From Streptomyces monomycini (lineage in GTDB: Bacteria; Actinomycetota; Actinomycetes; Streptomycetales; Streptomycetaceae): 64,000 nucleotides of DNA. Position 1 is the first letter of the stretch; every line of letters begins with the position of its first letter. Location of the stretch: NCBI RefSeq assembly GCF_022271435.1, contig NZ_JAFIQY010000013.1, positions 119,587 through 183,586 on the forward strand. Direction: 5' to 3'. The notes under the pieces are model-generated. The model saw only the letters and a program-made list of their open reading frames with translations, was not told the DNA's origin and ran no database searches. This document shows, in pieces, positions 26,308 to 35,655 of this stretch. The position numbers and the translations under genes are program-made.

Positions 26308-27783
26308 TCACGGACGGATCATCGCCATCCGCGTCACCGTCAGTTCCTCGATCGCGAAGCGCGGGCCCTCACGCCCCAGCCCCGAGTCCTTCACGCCGCC
26401 GTACGGAGCCACGTCGCTGCGGTAGCCCGGCACCTCGTTGATCACCACGCCGCCGACGTCGAGCGCGTCCAGCGCCCGGAAGGCGGCGTCCAGGCCGCGG
26501 GTGAAGACCGCCGCGTGCAGCCCGTACCGCCCGGCGTTGACCAGGTCGTAGGCCGCGTCCAGATCCGGGACCGTACGCAGCGCGACGACCGGCCCGAAGA
26601 TCTCCTCGTCCCAGGCGGGCTGGCCGTCCGGCACTTCCGCCAGCAGGGTCGGTGCCACGCACCGGCCGACGCGGGTGCCGCCCGCCACCAGCCGCGCCCC
26701 GGCGGCGCGGGCCTGGTCGATCCAGGTCAGCACGCGTTCGGTGGCGGCCTCGTCGATGAGGGCGGCGACCCGGGTGTCCTCCTCGCGCGGGTCGCCGACG
26801 ACGATGCCGGGCAGCCGTTCGGCGATCCGCCGCTCCAGGTCGGCGGCGATCTCCGCGACGGCGATCACGCGTTGCACGGCGATGCACGCCTGGCCGGAGG
26901 CGTAGTAGCCGCCGCGGGCCACCGCGTCCGCGGCGGCGTCCAGGTCCGCGTCGGCGGCGACCACGAGCGCCGCGTTGGAGCCGAGTTCGAGCACCACCTT
27001 GCGGGGCGCGGCGTCCCGGGCGATGCGGTGACCGACGGCGGCGGAGCCGGTGAAGGAGACCGCGGCGACCCCCGGGTGCGTGGTCAGCGCGCGGCCGGCC
27101 TCGGCGTCGCCGGTGACCAGTTGGACGGCGCCGGCGGGGGCGCCGGCCGCGGTGAGGCGTTCCCGTACGAGGTGGACCAGCCACAGGGTGGCCAGCGGGG
27201 TGGCCGGGGCCGGTTTGACGATCACCGGGCAGCCGGCCGCCAGCGCCGGGGCGATCTTGTGGGAGGCCAGCATCATCGGGTAGTTGAAGCCCGCGATGCC
27301 GACCACGACGCCGACCGGGCGCCGGGTCCAGAACCCGAACATGCCGTCCCCCGTGGGCAGCAGGTCCAGCGGCACCGTCTCACCGTGGATGTGCGCCACT
27401 GCGTCGGCGGCAGCCTGCCAGGTGGCCACGGCCCGCCGTACCTCGGTACGGCAGTCGGTACGCGGCTTGCCTGTCTCCCGTACGAGCAGCTCCTCCATCG
27501 GCCCGGCGACGTCCTCCAGGTCCGCCGCCACACCGCCCAGCACCTGACGCCGTACGCGTGAGGTCAGCTTCGCGACCCGGGGGCGGACGGCCACGGCGTG
27601 CTCGACGGCGCGCCGGGCGAGGTCCGTGTCCCCCACCGGCGCCATGGCGAACTCCGCTCCGTCGTACGGGAAGATCACCGGCCCGGTACGCGGGGCGGGC
27701 ACCCAGTTGTCGCCTACGGGGAGGCGGGCCGGGGGCACGGGTGGGAGGGGCGGCGCGTCGTCGCGGCCGGCGGGAGGCCTCAT
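26308..27783 (-). CDS. Aldehyde dehydrogenase family protein
   Basis: 491 residues of the NAD(P)-dependent aldehyde dehydrogenase superfamily. The nucleotide-binding part is VVGIAGFNYPMMLASHKIAPALAAG, followed by the FTGSAAVGHRI loop. The general base Glu is in VVLELGSNAALV, the catalytic Cys in YYASGQACIAVQRV, and EEIFGPVVALR is near the C-terminus. Arg-rich residues after the Cys (QRV) resemble the semialdehyde- and lactaldehyde-dehydrogenase branch. It oxidises an aldehyde to the acid. The ATG overlaps the upstream M20 gene's stop (ATGA), so the two are coupled. Confidence 0.9.
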   Translation of the reverse strand: MRPPAGRDDAPPLPPVPPARLPVGDNWVPAPRTGPVIFPYDGAEFAMAPVGDTDLARRAVEHAVAVRPRVAKLTSRVRRQVLGGVAADLEDVAGPMEELLVRETGKPRTDCRTEVRRAVATWQAAADAVAHIHGETVPLDLLPTGDGMFGFWTRRPVGVVVGIAGFNYPMMLASHKIAPALAAGCPVIVKPAPATPLATLWLVHLVRERLTAAGAPAGAVQLVTGDAEAGRALTTHPGVAAVSFTGSAAVGHRIARDAAPRKVVLELGSNAALVVAADADLDAAADAVARGGYYASGQACIAVQRVIAVAEIAADLERRIAERLPGIVVGDPREEDTRVAALIDEAATERVLTWIDQARAAGARLVAGGTRVGRCVAPTLLAEVPDGQPAWDEEIFGPVVALRTVPDLDAAYDLVNAGRYGLHAAVFTRGLDAAFRALDALDVGGVVINEVPGYRSDVAPYGGVKDSGLGREGPRFAIEELTVTRMAMIRP

Positions 27784-29270
27784 GCAGTGTCGCCGCCTTT
27801 GCCGCTTTCGCTACTTTCGCTACTTTCGCTACTTTCGCCCACTTTGGCGCCTTCACCGTCTTCGGAGCTGGTGGTTCCGGAGACGGGTGCGGGGCCGGTG
27901 TCGCTCCCGTCGAGGAAGTGCCGGGCCGCGACCGCGTACACCCGCGCGTACTCGGCGATCTCCCGTACCTCCACGTACTCGTCCTTCTGGTGGGCGATCC
28001 ACTTGCCGCCCGGCCCGTGGACGACGGTCGGCAGGCCCGCGTCGCGGGTCAGGATCGTCCCGTCGGTCGTACCGGGGACCGCGCCGAACGCCGGCTCGAC
28101 GCCGTGCACCCGCCGGTGACCGGCCACCACGCTCCGGACGAGCGGGTGGCCGAGGGGGAGTTCGACGGCCGGGCGGTCGTCGACGACGGTCAGCTCGACC
28201 GTGACGCCCACGCCGGCCGCGGCGGCCACGGCCGTCCGCCGCAGCCGCTCGACGATCTCGGCGTGGTCGGTGCCGGGCACGGTCCGTACGTCGACGCCGA
28301 GCACGCCGTGGCCGGGGATGACGTTGAGCTGGTCGGGGTCACCGGCGCGCAGCACCGTCGGGGTGACGGTCACCGTCCCGGCGTGCGGGTGGGTGCCGTA
28401 CCGCCCGGCCGCCCACTCCTCGGTCTCCGCGAGCGCGGCGACGATGCGGGCACCCGCGACGAGGGGATTGCGGCCCTCCTGGGGCATCGCGCCGTGCGCC
28501 ATCACCCCGTGCAGGTCCAGCCGGAGGCGGATGCCGCCGCGGGCCGAGGCGCACACCTCGTACCCCTCCGGCTCGCAGACGACGACGCCGTCCACCTCGG
28601 CGGCCGGCGGCGAGGCGGCGAACGCCTTGGCGCCGAGCATCAGCCCCTCCTCGTCGCACAGCACGCCGACGACGACCCGGCCGGGGAACGGACCGGCCTG
28701 CTGGAGCGCCCGCACCCCGTAGATCATGGCCGCCACCCCGGACTTCATGTCCGCGGCGCCACGCCCCCACAGCCGTCCGTCACGGATCTCCGCGCCGTAC
28801 GGGTCGACGCTCCACGCGGCGGCGTCGCCCTCCGTCACGACGTCCGTGTGCCCTTCGAACATCAGCGTGCGGCCCGGCCCGCCACCGCCTTCGACGACCG
28901 CGACGACATTGGGCCGCCCGGGGGCGACCTCGACGACGTCGTGCGGCCAGCCGAAGTCGGTGAAGAGCCGGGAGAGGAGGTCGGCGGCGGGCTGCTCCAC
29001 GCTGGTGGCGCCCGCGGCGTTGACGGTCCGCAGCCGGACCAGGGCCTGTGTGAGGGCCACGGCGGCCGCTTCGTCGACCGGCGGCACGGCTACGGCGTCG
29101 GTGAGGCCCGCGCCCGACGGCTCGCCGCCCGCCCCTGTCGCGCCGATGCCCGGACCGGACGGCACGACGCTCGGGCTGCTGTGCACGGCACCCTCCACCT
29201 CCCCTGACGCGGGGTCAGGAGGCCGGTCGGACCAGACGGTCATCCGTACTGTGCTGGCCCGCTCGCTCAC
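27780..29270 (-). CDS. M20 family metallo-deacylase (ArgE/DapE-like)
   Basis: About 496 residues. Metal ligands lie in FEGHTDVV and RGAADMKSG (bridging Asp), the catalytic Glu in CDEEGLML, further ligands in CEPEG, and a late His in GGKWIAHQKDEYV. The first 60 residues are Pro/Gly/Ala-rich and probably disordered, so the true start may be the ATG at 29243. The last 25 residues are a Ser/Glu tract encoded by a 9-bp tandem repeat (CTTTCGCTA units, about 27804-27838). It likely releases an acyl group from an amino compound. It heads the tightly spaced M20-ALDH-SDR group. Confidence 0.85.
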   Translation of the reverse strand: MSERASTVRMTVWSDRPPDPASGEVEGAVHSSPSVVPSGPGIGATGAGGEPSGAGLTDAVAVPPVDEAAAVALTQALVRLRTVNAAGATSVEQPAADLLSRLFTDFGWPHDVVEVAPGRPNVVAVVEGGGGPGRTLMFEGHTDVVTEGDAAAWSVDPYGAEIRDGRLWGRGAADMKSGVAAMIYGVRALQQAGPFPGRVVVGVLCDEEGLMLGAKAFAASPPAAEVDGVVVCEPEGYEVCASARGGIRLRLDLHGVMAHGAMPQEGRNPLVAGARIVAALAETEEWAAGRYGTHPHAGTVTVTPTVLRAGDPDQLNVIPGHGVLGVDVRTVPGTDHAEIVERLRRTAVAAAAGVGVTVELTVVDDRPAVELPLGHPLVRSVVAGHRRVHGVEPAFGAVPGTTDGTILTRDAGLPTVVHGPGGKWIAHQKDEYVEVREIAEYARVYAVAARHFLDGSDTGPAPVSGTTSSEDGEGAKVGESSESSESSESGKGGDTA

Positions 29271-29364
29271 GGGTCAAGAGGGGCACGACGGGCCAAGAGG
29301 GTCATAGACGGCGAGGGGCGGAAGAGGGACCACGGAGGCGCTCCGCCGCCTCCTCGCCGGGGGC

Positions 29365-29445
29365 TGTCAGGGGCGTGTGTCGTCAGGGGCGTGTGCCGTC
29401 AGGGGAGATGCCGTCAGCCGCGCAGGCCGTCAGCCGCATACGCCG
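29365..29445. repeat. GTCAGGGGCGTGTG / CCGTCAGCCGC direct repeats
   Basis: Just beyond the glycosyltransferase stop are two copies of GTCAGGGGCGTGTG and then three copies of a CCGTCAGCCGC-type unit; the last copies run into the gene's 3' end. No gene is seen here; the function is unknown. Confidence 0.6.
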
Positions 29446-31878
29446 TCAGCCGCGCGGGCTCGCGGCGGAGCAGCGGTAGAGGCTCTGGCCGGCACCGGAA
29501 CCGCCACCGGTACCCGCACCGGCACCCGCGCCCCCTCCGGCTTTGGCCCCGGCGCCACCTTGTCGCCCGTTCCCGCCTCCGCTTCCGCTCTCACTCCCGC
29601 TTCCGCCTCCGGCGCGCGTCTCGCCCCCGTACGCGGACGGATCGACCTTCTCGCACGCCGACCGGACCCACCGGCTGATCCGCGCCGTCTCCGAGGTCCC
29701 CACGTCGTCCCCCGCGCCGACGAGCGCGAAGCGCAGTTTCCCGGCCGCCACCAGCCGCTGGTACTCGCTGAGGGTGACCGGCTCGGTCCCCGCCGCGAAG
29801 CCACCGAGCGGCAGCACGACGGACCCGCCGAGGCGGATGTACGGCTCTGCCGTGAGCAGTCCGGCGGAGAAGGCGTAGTCGGCGGTGCCACGGCGGCGCT
29901 CGACGTAGTCGAGGATCTTGCGCTGGGTGTCCGTCAGCCGGGTGGGCGTACCGAGCGTGAAGTCCTGCGGACCGGCGGACGCCGAGTGCGCGGAGCCGGT
30001 GTACCGGGGATTCAGGACGGACAGCGACCAGGTGGCGGGGGCCGCCGTCATCGTGACGCAGCCGGCGATCAGTCCGGCGGTGGCGACGCGCCGGGCGCGG
30101 GCGCGCTGCCGGGCGCGGGTGTACTGCTGCGCGCGGGCGTGCGATCCGTCGTCAGCGCGCCGGGCGCGAAGAATGCCGTAGGCAAACAGGCCGAGGGCGG
30201 CGAGCGCCGTCACGACGATGACGGGGGTCAGCCACGGCACCCAGTCGGAGTGACTGGAGACGAGATACACCGCCCATGCCGCTTGTGCCGCGACGACGGC
30301 CGGAAGCAGCCACGCACGCAAGGCCGACCCTACGCCTCCCCCGACGCGACGCCCAGCCGCCGGACGCCCCACCACCCGTTCCCCCGGCTCTGCCATCTCT
30401 CCTGGCACTCCCCGCTCCCCTTGCGCTCCCCGCTCCTCTTTCACTCCCTGCTCTCCCCACTCCCCCTGCACTCCCATCTCCCGACGATGGGCGCGCCACA
30501 GCGTGACGACTCCGGCGGCGGACAGCGCGGCGAGGCCGGGAGCGAGGGCGGCCATGTACGTGGCGTGCGGGACGTTGATGGCGCTCATGACCGCCACCGC
30601 TGTCAGCAGCCAGCCGCCCCACAGCAGGTAGCCGCCGCGTACCGGGTCCGTACGGGGCTGTTTGCGGCGGGTGACGAAGCCGAGCACGAGAGCGGACAGG
30701 GCCAGCGGGAACAGCCAGCCGATCTGCTGGGCCAGAGGCGCGCGGAAGAGCTTGAGCCAGCCGCTGGTGGGTGCGCCCACCGCCACGTGCGATCCACCGC
30801 CGCCTTGGGCCTGCCCGCCACCCTTCGCCAGGCTGGTCCCGGGCGCGGATTTCGCCCCCGAACCGGCCTGCGCGGGCGCGTGCCGCCCAGAACCGGTCTT
30901 GGCCGAGGTCTTGGAAGACGTCCCGCCCCCCTCATCAGCCCCGCCCCCGGCCCCGCCGCCCGCTCCGGACGCTCCCTTGGCCGCCCCCGGAGGCGTGCTG
31001 TTGGCGGCATCGATATCCCATCCGGACTTCAGCCGGTCGAAGCCGTTGTAGCCGAACACCATCGACAGGGCGCTGTTGTCGCGCGACCCGTCCACGTACG
31101 GCCGTGCGTCCTTCGGGACGACGGTCATCAGCAGGACCCAGGAGAACGAGACGGCGAGCAGCACCGCGCCCGCGGTCAGCAGATGGCCGAGCCGTTTGCG
31201 CAGCGCGGCCGGGGACACGACGAAGTACGCGACGGCGAGGGCCGGCACGATGATCCACGCCTGCATCATCGCCGCCTGGAAGGCCACCCCCACCCAGACC
31301 GCCGCCAGCAACAGGGGCCGCAACCGCCCCTCTGTCATCGCCTTCGCGCACTGGTCGGCGGCCAGCACCAGGCACATGGTCAGCGGCGCCTCCAGCAGCG
31401 CGTGCCCGAACATCGACGCCGCCACCGGAGTGAGGGTCAGCGCTCCGGCGGCGAGCAGGCCGGCCGCCGGGCCGCGCCAGCGCCGTACCGTGCGGTGGAT
31501 CACCAGCACGCAGACGACGCCCTCGACGCACTGCGGGAGCGTCAGGGCCCAGTTGCTGAACCCGAAGATCCGCGCGGACAGCGCCTGCGGCCACAGGAAG
31601 CCGCCGATCTTGTCCAGGGTGACGGTGGACGCCGGGTCGAAGGCGGTGAAGAGGAACGCCTTCCAGCTCTCCGACATGCTGCGGACTGCGGCGGCGTAAT
31701 AACCCGCGTAGTCGCTGCTGGTGATGTTCCAGGCGTACAGCACCGCGGCGAGCGCGGCGATGCCCAGGAGGGCGGGCCGGTCCCAGCGCGGCCGGCCCGC
31801 GGGTGTGTGCCAGAACTGCCAGCGGCCGTGCGGTCGTTCAGCGAGGACGGGCCGGTCCACGAAGGTGGTGGCGGACAT
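29446..31878 (-). CDS. GT39-like membrane glycosyltransferase (ArnT/PMT family)
   Basis: An 810-residue polytopic protein. An N-terminal helix leads to the extracytoplasmic YAWNITSSDYAGYYAAAVRSMSESW, where the Asp is the likely catalytic carboxylate of the GT-C fold. About 12 helices follow. A large Gly/Ala/Ser/Lys low-complexity loop at about residues 290-355 interrupts the membrane domain, and an alpha/beta soluble C-terminal domain (TLSEYQRLVAAGKLRFALVGAG) ends in a Gly-rich tail. It would transfer a sugar from polyprenyl phosphate on the outer face. GGGAGAG precedes the ATG at 31878. No operon partner is adjacent. Confidence 0.85.
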   Translation of the reverse strand: MSATTFVDRPVLAERPHGRWQFWHTPAGRPRWDRPALLGIAALAAVLYAWNITSSDYAGYYAAAVRSMSESWKAFLFTAFDPASTVTLDKIGGFLWPQALSARIFGFSNWALTLPQCVEGVVCVLVIHRTVRRWRGPAAGLLAAGALTLTPVAASMFGHALLEAPLTMCLVLAADQCAKAMTEGRLRPLLLAAVWVGVAFQAAMMQAWIIVPALAVAYFVVSPAALRKRLGHLLTAGAVLLAVSFSWVLLMTVVPKDARPYVDGSRDNSALSMVFGYNGFDRLKSGWDIDAANSTPPGAAKGASGAGGGAGGGADEGGGTSSKTSAKTGSGRHAPAQAGSGAKSAPGTSLAKGGGQAQGGGGSHVAVGAPTSGWLKLFRAPLAQQIGWLFPLALSALVLGFVTRRKQPRTDPVRGGYLLWGGWLLTAVAVMSAINVPHATYMAALAPGLAALSAAGVVTLWRAHRREMGVQGEWGEQGVKEERGAQGERGVPGEMAEPGERVVGRPAAGRRVGGGVGSALRAWLLPAVVAAQAAWAVYLVSSHSDWVPWLTPVIVVTALAALGLFAYGILRARRADDGSHARAQQYTRARQRARARRVATAGLIAGCVTMTAAPATWSLSVLNPRYTGSAHSASAGPQDFTLGTPTRLTDTQRKILDYVERRRGTADYAFSAGLLTAEPYIRLGGSVVLPLGGFAAGTEPVTLSEYQRLVAAGKLRFALVGAGDDVGTSETARISRWVRSACEKVDPSAYGGETRAGGGSGSESGSGGGNGRQGGAGAKAGGGAGAGAGTGGGSGAGQSLYRCSAASPRG

Positions 31879-32847
31879 GGTGGTCTCTCCCGGAAGCGAA
31901 GGGGGCAGGGGCACCGCAGGGCGACGGTGATCTTTCCGGCGCGGGCGCGACCGTCCGAAGGCGCCGCCGCGGTCGGCACCTTCGGAGGTCGACGGCCTTG
32001 CGCCGAGGCCGGTTTTCGGGGGGGAAGTGCATGACCGGCGGCGACGGCACCGGAATAGCGGGATGTCCCGCCACAGGAAAAGGGCACGGCCGTACGTGGT
32101 TTCCGATGCCGCCTCGAACACGCCACCTCACCGTGACACGGGAACATGAGAGAAACATGAGCCACAGAAGCGGAATGATGAATCCTGCTTCGTCCAGCAC
32201 CTTTCCGGTCAACCCCGCGGAGCGAGCCCTCCGGTTGCCACCACCAGAAATCCCCGCCCCGCAGGAACGCTTCCCCCGAAGCCCCCGGCGCCCAACGCCA
32301 TACATCCGACCTGCACTTCCGCTCCCCGCTCCACCCGCGCCCGCCACCGCACCCAGACCCGATCAGCCCACAGCCTGCTACTTTCCGACCTCCTCCCTTC
32401 GCTCCCCTCCGCGAATGACGGAACAAAGCATGGCCGATACCAATCCCTCACAGAAAGGAGATAGTCTCCACACAGCAATTACACAGCCACGTTATTACCG
32501 ACGACCTGGCACCCCATCTGCCCGCCGCCCTCAGCCCGCGGTTAGTCCGGCTCACACGCAACGCGCCACCAGAGCGCGGGAACGTATCTTCTGCCCATCA
32601 CCGACTCGGGGGCTTCTCGGCCCGGCCCCAGTGGCGAACCGCAACCCGGGACACCGGCTCCCTGTTGGCCCTGGACATGAACGGCGCACAGAACCCTCAG
32701 CCCCACCAGCCCCACCAACCACCAGCCACAAGCACCCCGATCTTCGACCAACTACTCAGAGAATGGCGCACCGGCACGCTCCGACCGTGGCCACTCTGGC
32801 CGCTGGAGGAGCGACGGCCGGAAGAGAACCCACATACGAATGCCGCG
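31879..32847. other. Gene-poor region of atypical composition
   Basis: Nearly 1 kb without a supportable gene. Codon-position GC bias disappears between about 32130 and 32850, and the DNA becomes A/C-rich on the plus strand. Open frames are long only because stops are rare, and none has a ribosome site. A fragment near 32690-32770 reads STPIFDQLLREWRTG, possibly a decayed gene, but this is weak. The region borders the toxin island and looks like accumulated debris. Confidence 0.5.
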
Positions 32848-33034
32848 ACTCCCGAAGAAGCCCGTCCACAAACGCGGCCCCACAACGAGGAGTCCGAAAG
32901 CGCGGCCTGTACAACATCCCCTGCGCCCCCTGACCGGTGAACCCGCCCCCGTCGGCCGAAACCTCCAGCAGCAGTACGACGACCGCGGCTTCAGCGTGCT
33001 CAGCGCCCCGGCAATCAGTCCGCGGGCCGGCAGC
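32848..33034 (+). pseudogene. Decayed partial copy of the glutathione peroxidase gene and its 5' flank
   Basis: The DNA is clearly homologous to 35605-35878: CCGAAGAAGCCCGTCC matches CCGAGGAAGTCCGTCC, CCTGTACAACATCCCC matches CCTGTACGACATCCCC, and CTCCAGCAGCAGTACG and ACCGCGGCTTCAGCGTGCT are identical blocks. About 80 bp are missing inside (the part around the catalytic Cys), and the reading frame is broken by a stop after CCCC. The intact gene lies 2.6 kb to the right beyond the toxin module, so this is a relic duplication of its 5' portion. Confidence 0.8.
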
Positions 33035-33323
33035 CAACCGACTGCTCGTCCAGGTCTCGGCTCTCCAGATACTCGATGGAACCGCAGGGAACGACAAGGG
33101 TCCCGCGCCTTTCGCGCACACGTTCATCATCGATCGCGAGCGGCGGGCCATGAGGACCCGCATGGCTTCCGATGAGCTGCTGCGCCGCCGTCACGGCTTC
33201 TTCTCTGCACACGGCTAATTACTTGATCGGTGAACAGCTACGGCTGCGAAACCGGCTGAAGCGTTGTCAGTGGCTCGCGATAGATTGTGGGAACACGCGA
33301 AAGCACAGTTCCTGGGGGGACCT

Positions 33324-33647
33324 ATGGCCGGTGACGGCTTCGACATCGACACGGACCAGCTCAAGTCCGCGGCGCCGCGTTTCCACCGGGAAGCGGACGC
33401 GCTGGCGAAGGCGACGAGCAAACTCAAAGGCTCGCTGGACGGCCTCGGCTCGCCGTGGGGAGACGACGAGCAGGGACAGAAGTTCCAGCACATGTACGCC
33501 CCGCACCGCGAGCAAATAGAAAAGGCCGCCCAAGCCTTGGTCAAGGGACTGGAAAGTATCTCCAAGGCCATGAAAGACATGGCGGACAACCACGAGGAAG
33601 CAGACCGTTCCGCGTCCTCCGGATTCGGCAAGGGCGGTGCACAGTGA
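33324..33647 (+). CDS. WXG100 (ESAT-6-like) family protein
   Basis: 107 residues, mostly two helices, with the central turn LGSPWGDDEQGQKFQHMY. This is the streptomycete WG-type version of WXG, followed by the usual EQIEKAAQALVKGLESI second helix. Such proteins are substrates or chaperone partners of ESX/type VII secretion. The ATG at 33324 follows GGGGGGA. Its stop overlaps the start of the toxin gene (GTGA), so they are translated together and probably form a secretion pair. No secretion ATPase (EccC) is in the window. Confidence 0.8.
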   Translation: MAGDGFDIDTDQLKSAAPRFHREADALAKATSKLKGSLDGLGSPWGDDEQGQKFQHMYAPHREQIEKAAQALVKGLESISKAMKDMADNHEEADRSASSGFGKGGAQ

Positions 33648-35011
33648 GCGCCGCCGACAAGGCCAAGGAGATTGTCCAGGACCTCACCGGCATGTGGTGG
33701 CCGGAGGGCGACGAGGACGAACTGCGGGAAGCCGCCCGCGCATGGCGGACCTTCGCCGACGACGTGGAGGACGTCACCGCGGCGGCGCACAAGCCTGCCC
33801 AGGACGTCATCGACAACAACAAGGGCCCGGGCATCGAGGCATTCGGCGACTTCTGGCGCAAATACCACGGCGGCGGCAAGGGCTACCTGGACGATGTGGC
33901 CTCCGCCGCCCGGGACATGGCCAAGGCCCTGGACAAGTTCGCCGACGAGATCGCCGCGGCCAAGAAGAAGATCGAGCACGAACTGGAGATCGCGGGAGCA
34001 GTGCTGGTGGCCGGGACGGCCCTGGCCCTGTTCACCGGCGGCATCAGCGAGATAGCCGCGGCAGGCGCCACCGAGGCGATCGTCGCCGCGGCCGGCACCG
34101 CAGGCGTGGCCGTCTCCGCCACTGTGGCCGAAATCGCCGGAACGGTCCTGGCCACCGCAGCCATCGGCGGCGTCGAAGCCATCACGGTGGACGTGGTGGT
34201 GGCCCAGGGCGGCCGCAACCTGCTCGGTGAGCAGAAAGGCATCAACCTCGCCGAGATCCAGGACGCCGGCACCTCCGGCCTCCTCCTGGGCGGCGCCTAC
34301 GGAGGAGCCGCCCGCGGCGCCAGAGCCATCGGGGAAGCCGGGGGCGTCAAGAACGTCCTGGGCAACATGAAGCTGGACGGTCTCCGCAATATCAATGCCC
34401 CGCTGCGTAACTTCAGCAAGCGGTGGCGCTCACTCGACAACCCCCTGCGCAACCTGGATCTGTCGCTGCCCGATCTGGGCGGCCGCCGCTTGGCCATGGC
34501 TGGTGGAGGTCCCACCGGCCCCAGGGGCCGCCCCCTGCTGCGCAATACTCAAAACAACGTCGGCAGTCTCGCCCGCGCCAAACCGAGCGGCAAGTTCCCC
34601 GACTCCGCCCGGCATCACGTACTCAAGGGAGAAATCAAATACAGCGCAAACGGCCAGGCGCGGGTCACGGGGTATCACGTACGCCCGGGAGGGCAGGACC
34701 GGCCGGGCGTGAAGGTGCCGAAGATCACCGACCGCGATCATGCGTCCGGACTCACCCGGGGGCATGTGTGGATGAAGAATCCCCGTGACGGAGAGTGGAT
34801 CAAGAAGCGCGCACAGAGCACCTTTTTCCCTGAGGACTGGACTCCGGCACAGTGCGACCGGGCCATCCGGAAAGCGTTTACGAATGCGGAAGTGGTCGAC
34901 CCCATCAGCAACATGTGGGAGAGCACGTACAAGGGAATCCGGATCCAGGGGTACTACGACCCGGTCACCGGCCATGCCCTGACCGGATACCCTGTCTTCC
35001 CACCGTCGTAA
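33644..35011 (+). CDS. CpnT-like polymorphic toxin with C-terminal EndoU RNase domain
   Basis: 455 residues. Residues about 10-110 (MWWPEGDEDELREAARAWRTF...) form a WXG100-like helical secretion domain as in CpnT. Residues about 115-200 are a hydrophobic Ala/Gly/Val stretch that could enter membranes. Residues about 200-310 are a linker, and about 315-455 an EndoU-type nuclease. The domain shows His 324/325, GYHV (His 345), a GHVWMKNP strand, and Lys 387/388 before STFFPEDW, matching the His-His-Lys catalytic layout of bacterial EndoU toxins. The GTG start overlaps the WXG100 stop. A small gene 16 bp downstream is the likely immunity protein. Confidence 0.8.
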   Translation: MSAADKAKEIVQDLTGMWWPEGDEDELREAARAWRTFADDVEDVTAAAHKPAQDVIDNNKGPGIEAFGDFWRKYHGGGKGYLDDVASAARDMAKALDKFADEIAAAKKKIEHELEIAGAVLVAGTALALFTGGISEIAAAGATEAIVAAAGTAGVAVSATVAEIAGTVLATAAIGGVEAITVDVVVAQGGRNLLGEQKGINLAEIQDAGTSGLLLGGAYGGAARGARAIGEAGGVKNVLGNMKLDGLRNINAPLRNFSKRWRSLDNPLRNLDLSLPDLGGRRLAMAGGGPTGPRGRPLLRNTQNNVGSLARAKPSGKFPDSARHHVLKGEIKYSANGQARVTGYHVRPGGQDRPGVKVPKITDRDHASGLTRGHVWMKNPRDGEWIKKRAQSTFFPEDWTPAQCDRAIRKAFTNAEVVDPISNMWESTYKGIRIQGYYDPVTGHALTGYPVFPPS

Positions 35012-35027
35012 GGAAGGTTTCACACCA

Positions 35028-35432
35028 ATGGAGCGAGTCACCGAGTACTTCGCCAGCGATGGCGGTTACCCAAGGTACGTGGGTCCCGATGACCTACGCG
35101 TGCTGGGGCAATGGGTGACGACGGACATCCAGCTCGCCCCCAACGGCCTGCTGGAAGTCGCCGCCCTGGTCGCAGCGGCCCGACGAAATCCCAAGGCTCA
35201 GGTCGAAGAATTCGGCGGCAATGCACACTACGCGGAGATTTCCCCTCACGGCGTGCACATCCAGAACGAGCACGTTGACCATGTGCAGGGCGACTTCACC
35301 ATCGACCAGACCGCCGCTGTCCTGTCGGACTTCTGGACCTACTGCATGGCCGTGATTCCGCAGAGGGCACAAGAGGCCCAGAATGCATTCATGGCCGAGC
35401 ATGGCCACGACCCTGTCCCGGAATTGTCCTGA
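35028..35432 (+). CDS. Candidate immunity protein to the EndoU toxin
   Basis: 134 residues, acidic, no signal peptide, single-domain in appearance: MERVTEYFASDGGYPRYVG, a helix LLEVAALVAAARRNPKAQVEEF, a strand-rich middle and a C-terminal helix. AAGGAAGG precedes the ATG by 10 nt, and the gene lies 16 bp after the toxin stop. Function is inferred from position: small cytosolic genes directly after a toxin usually encode its inhibitor. I do not recognise a named immunity family. Confidence 0.6.
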   Translation: MERVTEYFASDGGYPRYVGPDDLRVLGQWVTTDIQLAPNGLLEVAALVAAARRNPKAQVEEFGGNAHYAEISPHGVHIQNEHVDHVQGDFTIDQTAAVLSDFWTYCMAVIPQRAQEAQNAFMAEHGHDPVPELS

Positions 35433-35655
35433 GCGGGAGGGCTCGACCAGTCGCCGAACGCCCTTCGGTCACCCGGTTCGGCATGTGACGCCGGGCCGGG
35501 TCACGCACACGCACCAACCGTTCCCGTCCCCCACGAATGCCGCCCCGCCCACACAACCCGGCAGGAACGGCAGCCAGGGAAGAACGCGCGGGCGAGCGCT
35601 GTTGTCACCGAGGAAGTCCGTCCGCACCAGCGGTCCCGTAGCGAGGAGCCTGAAC

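Noticed and set aside
29377..32034. 885-codon plus-strand open frame opposite the glycosyltransferase
   Set aside because: Antisense shadow of an 810-residue membrane protein; very high Arg/Gly content and no motifs.
32665..32940. 91-codon ORF starting MALDMNGAQNPQ and containing STPIFDQLLREW
   Set aside because: It reads into the decayed peroxidase relic, has no ribosome site and no codon bias; at best it holds a gene scrap.
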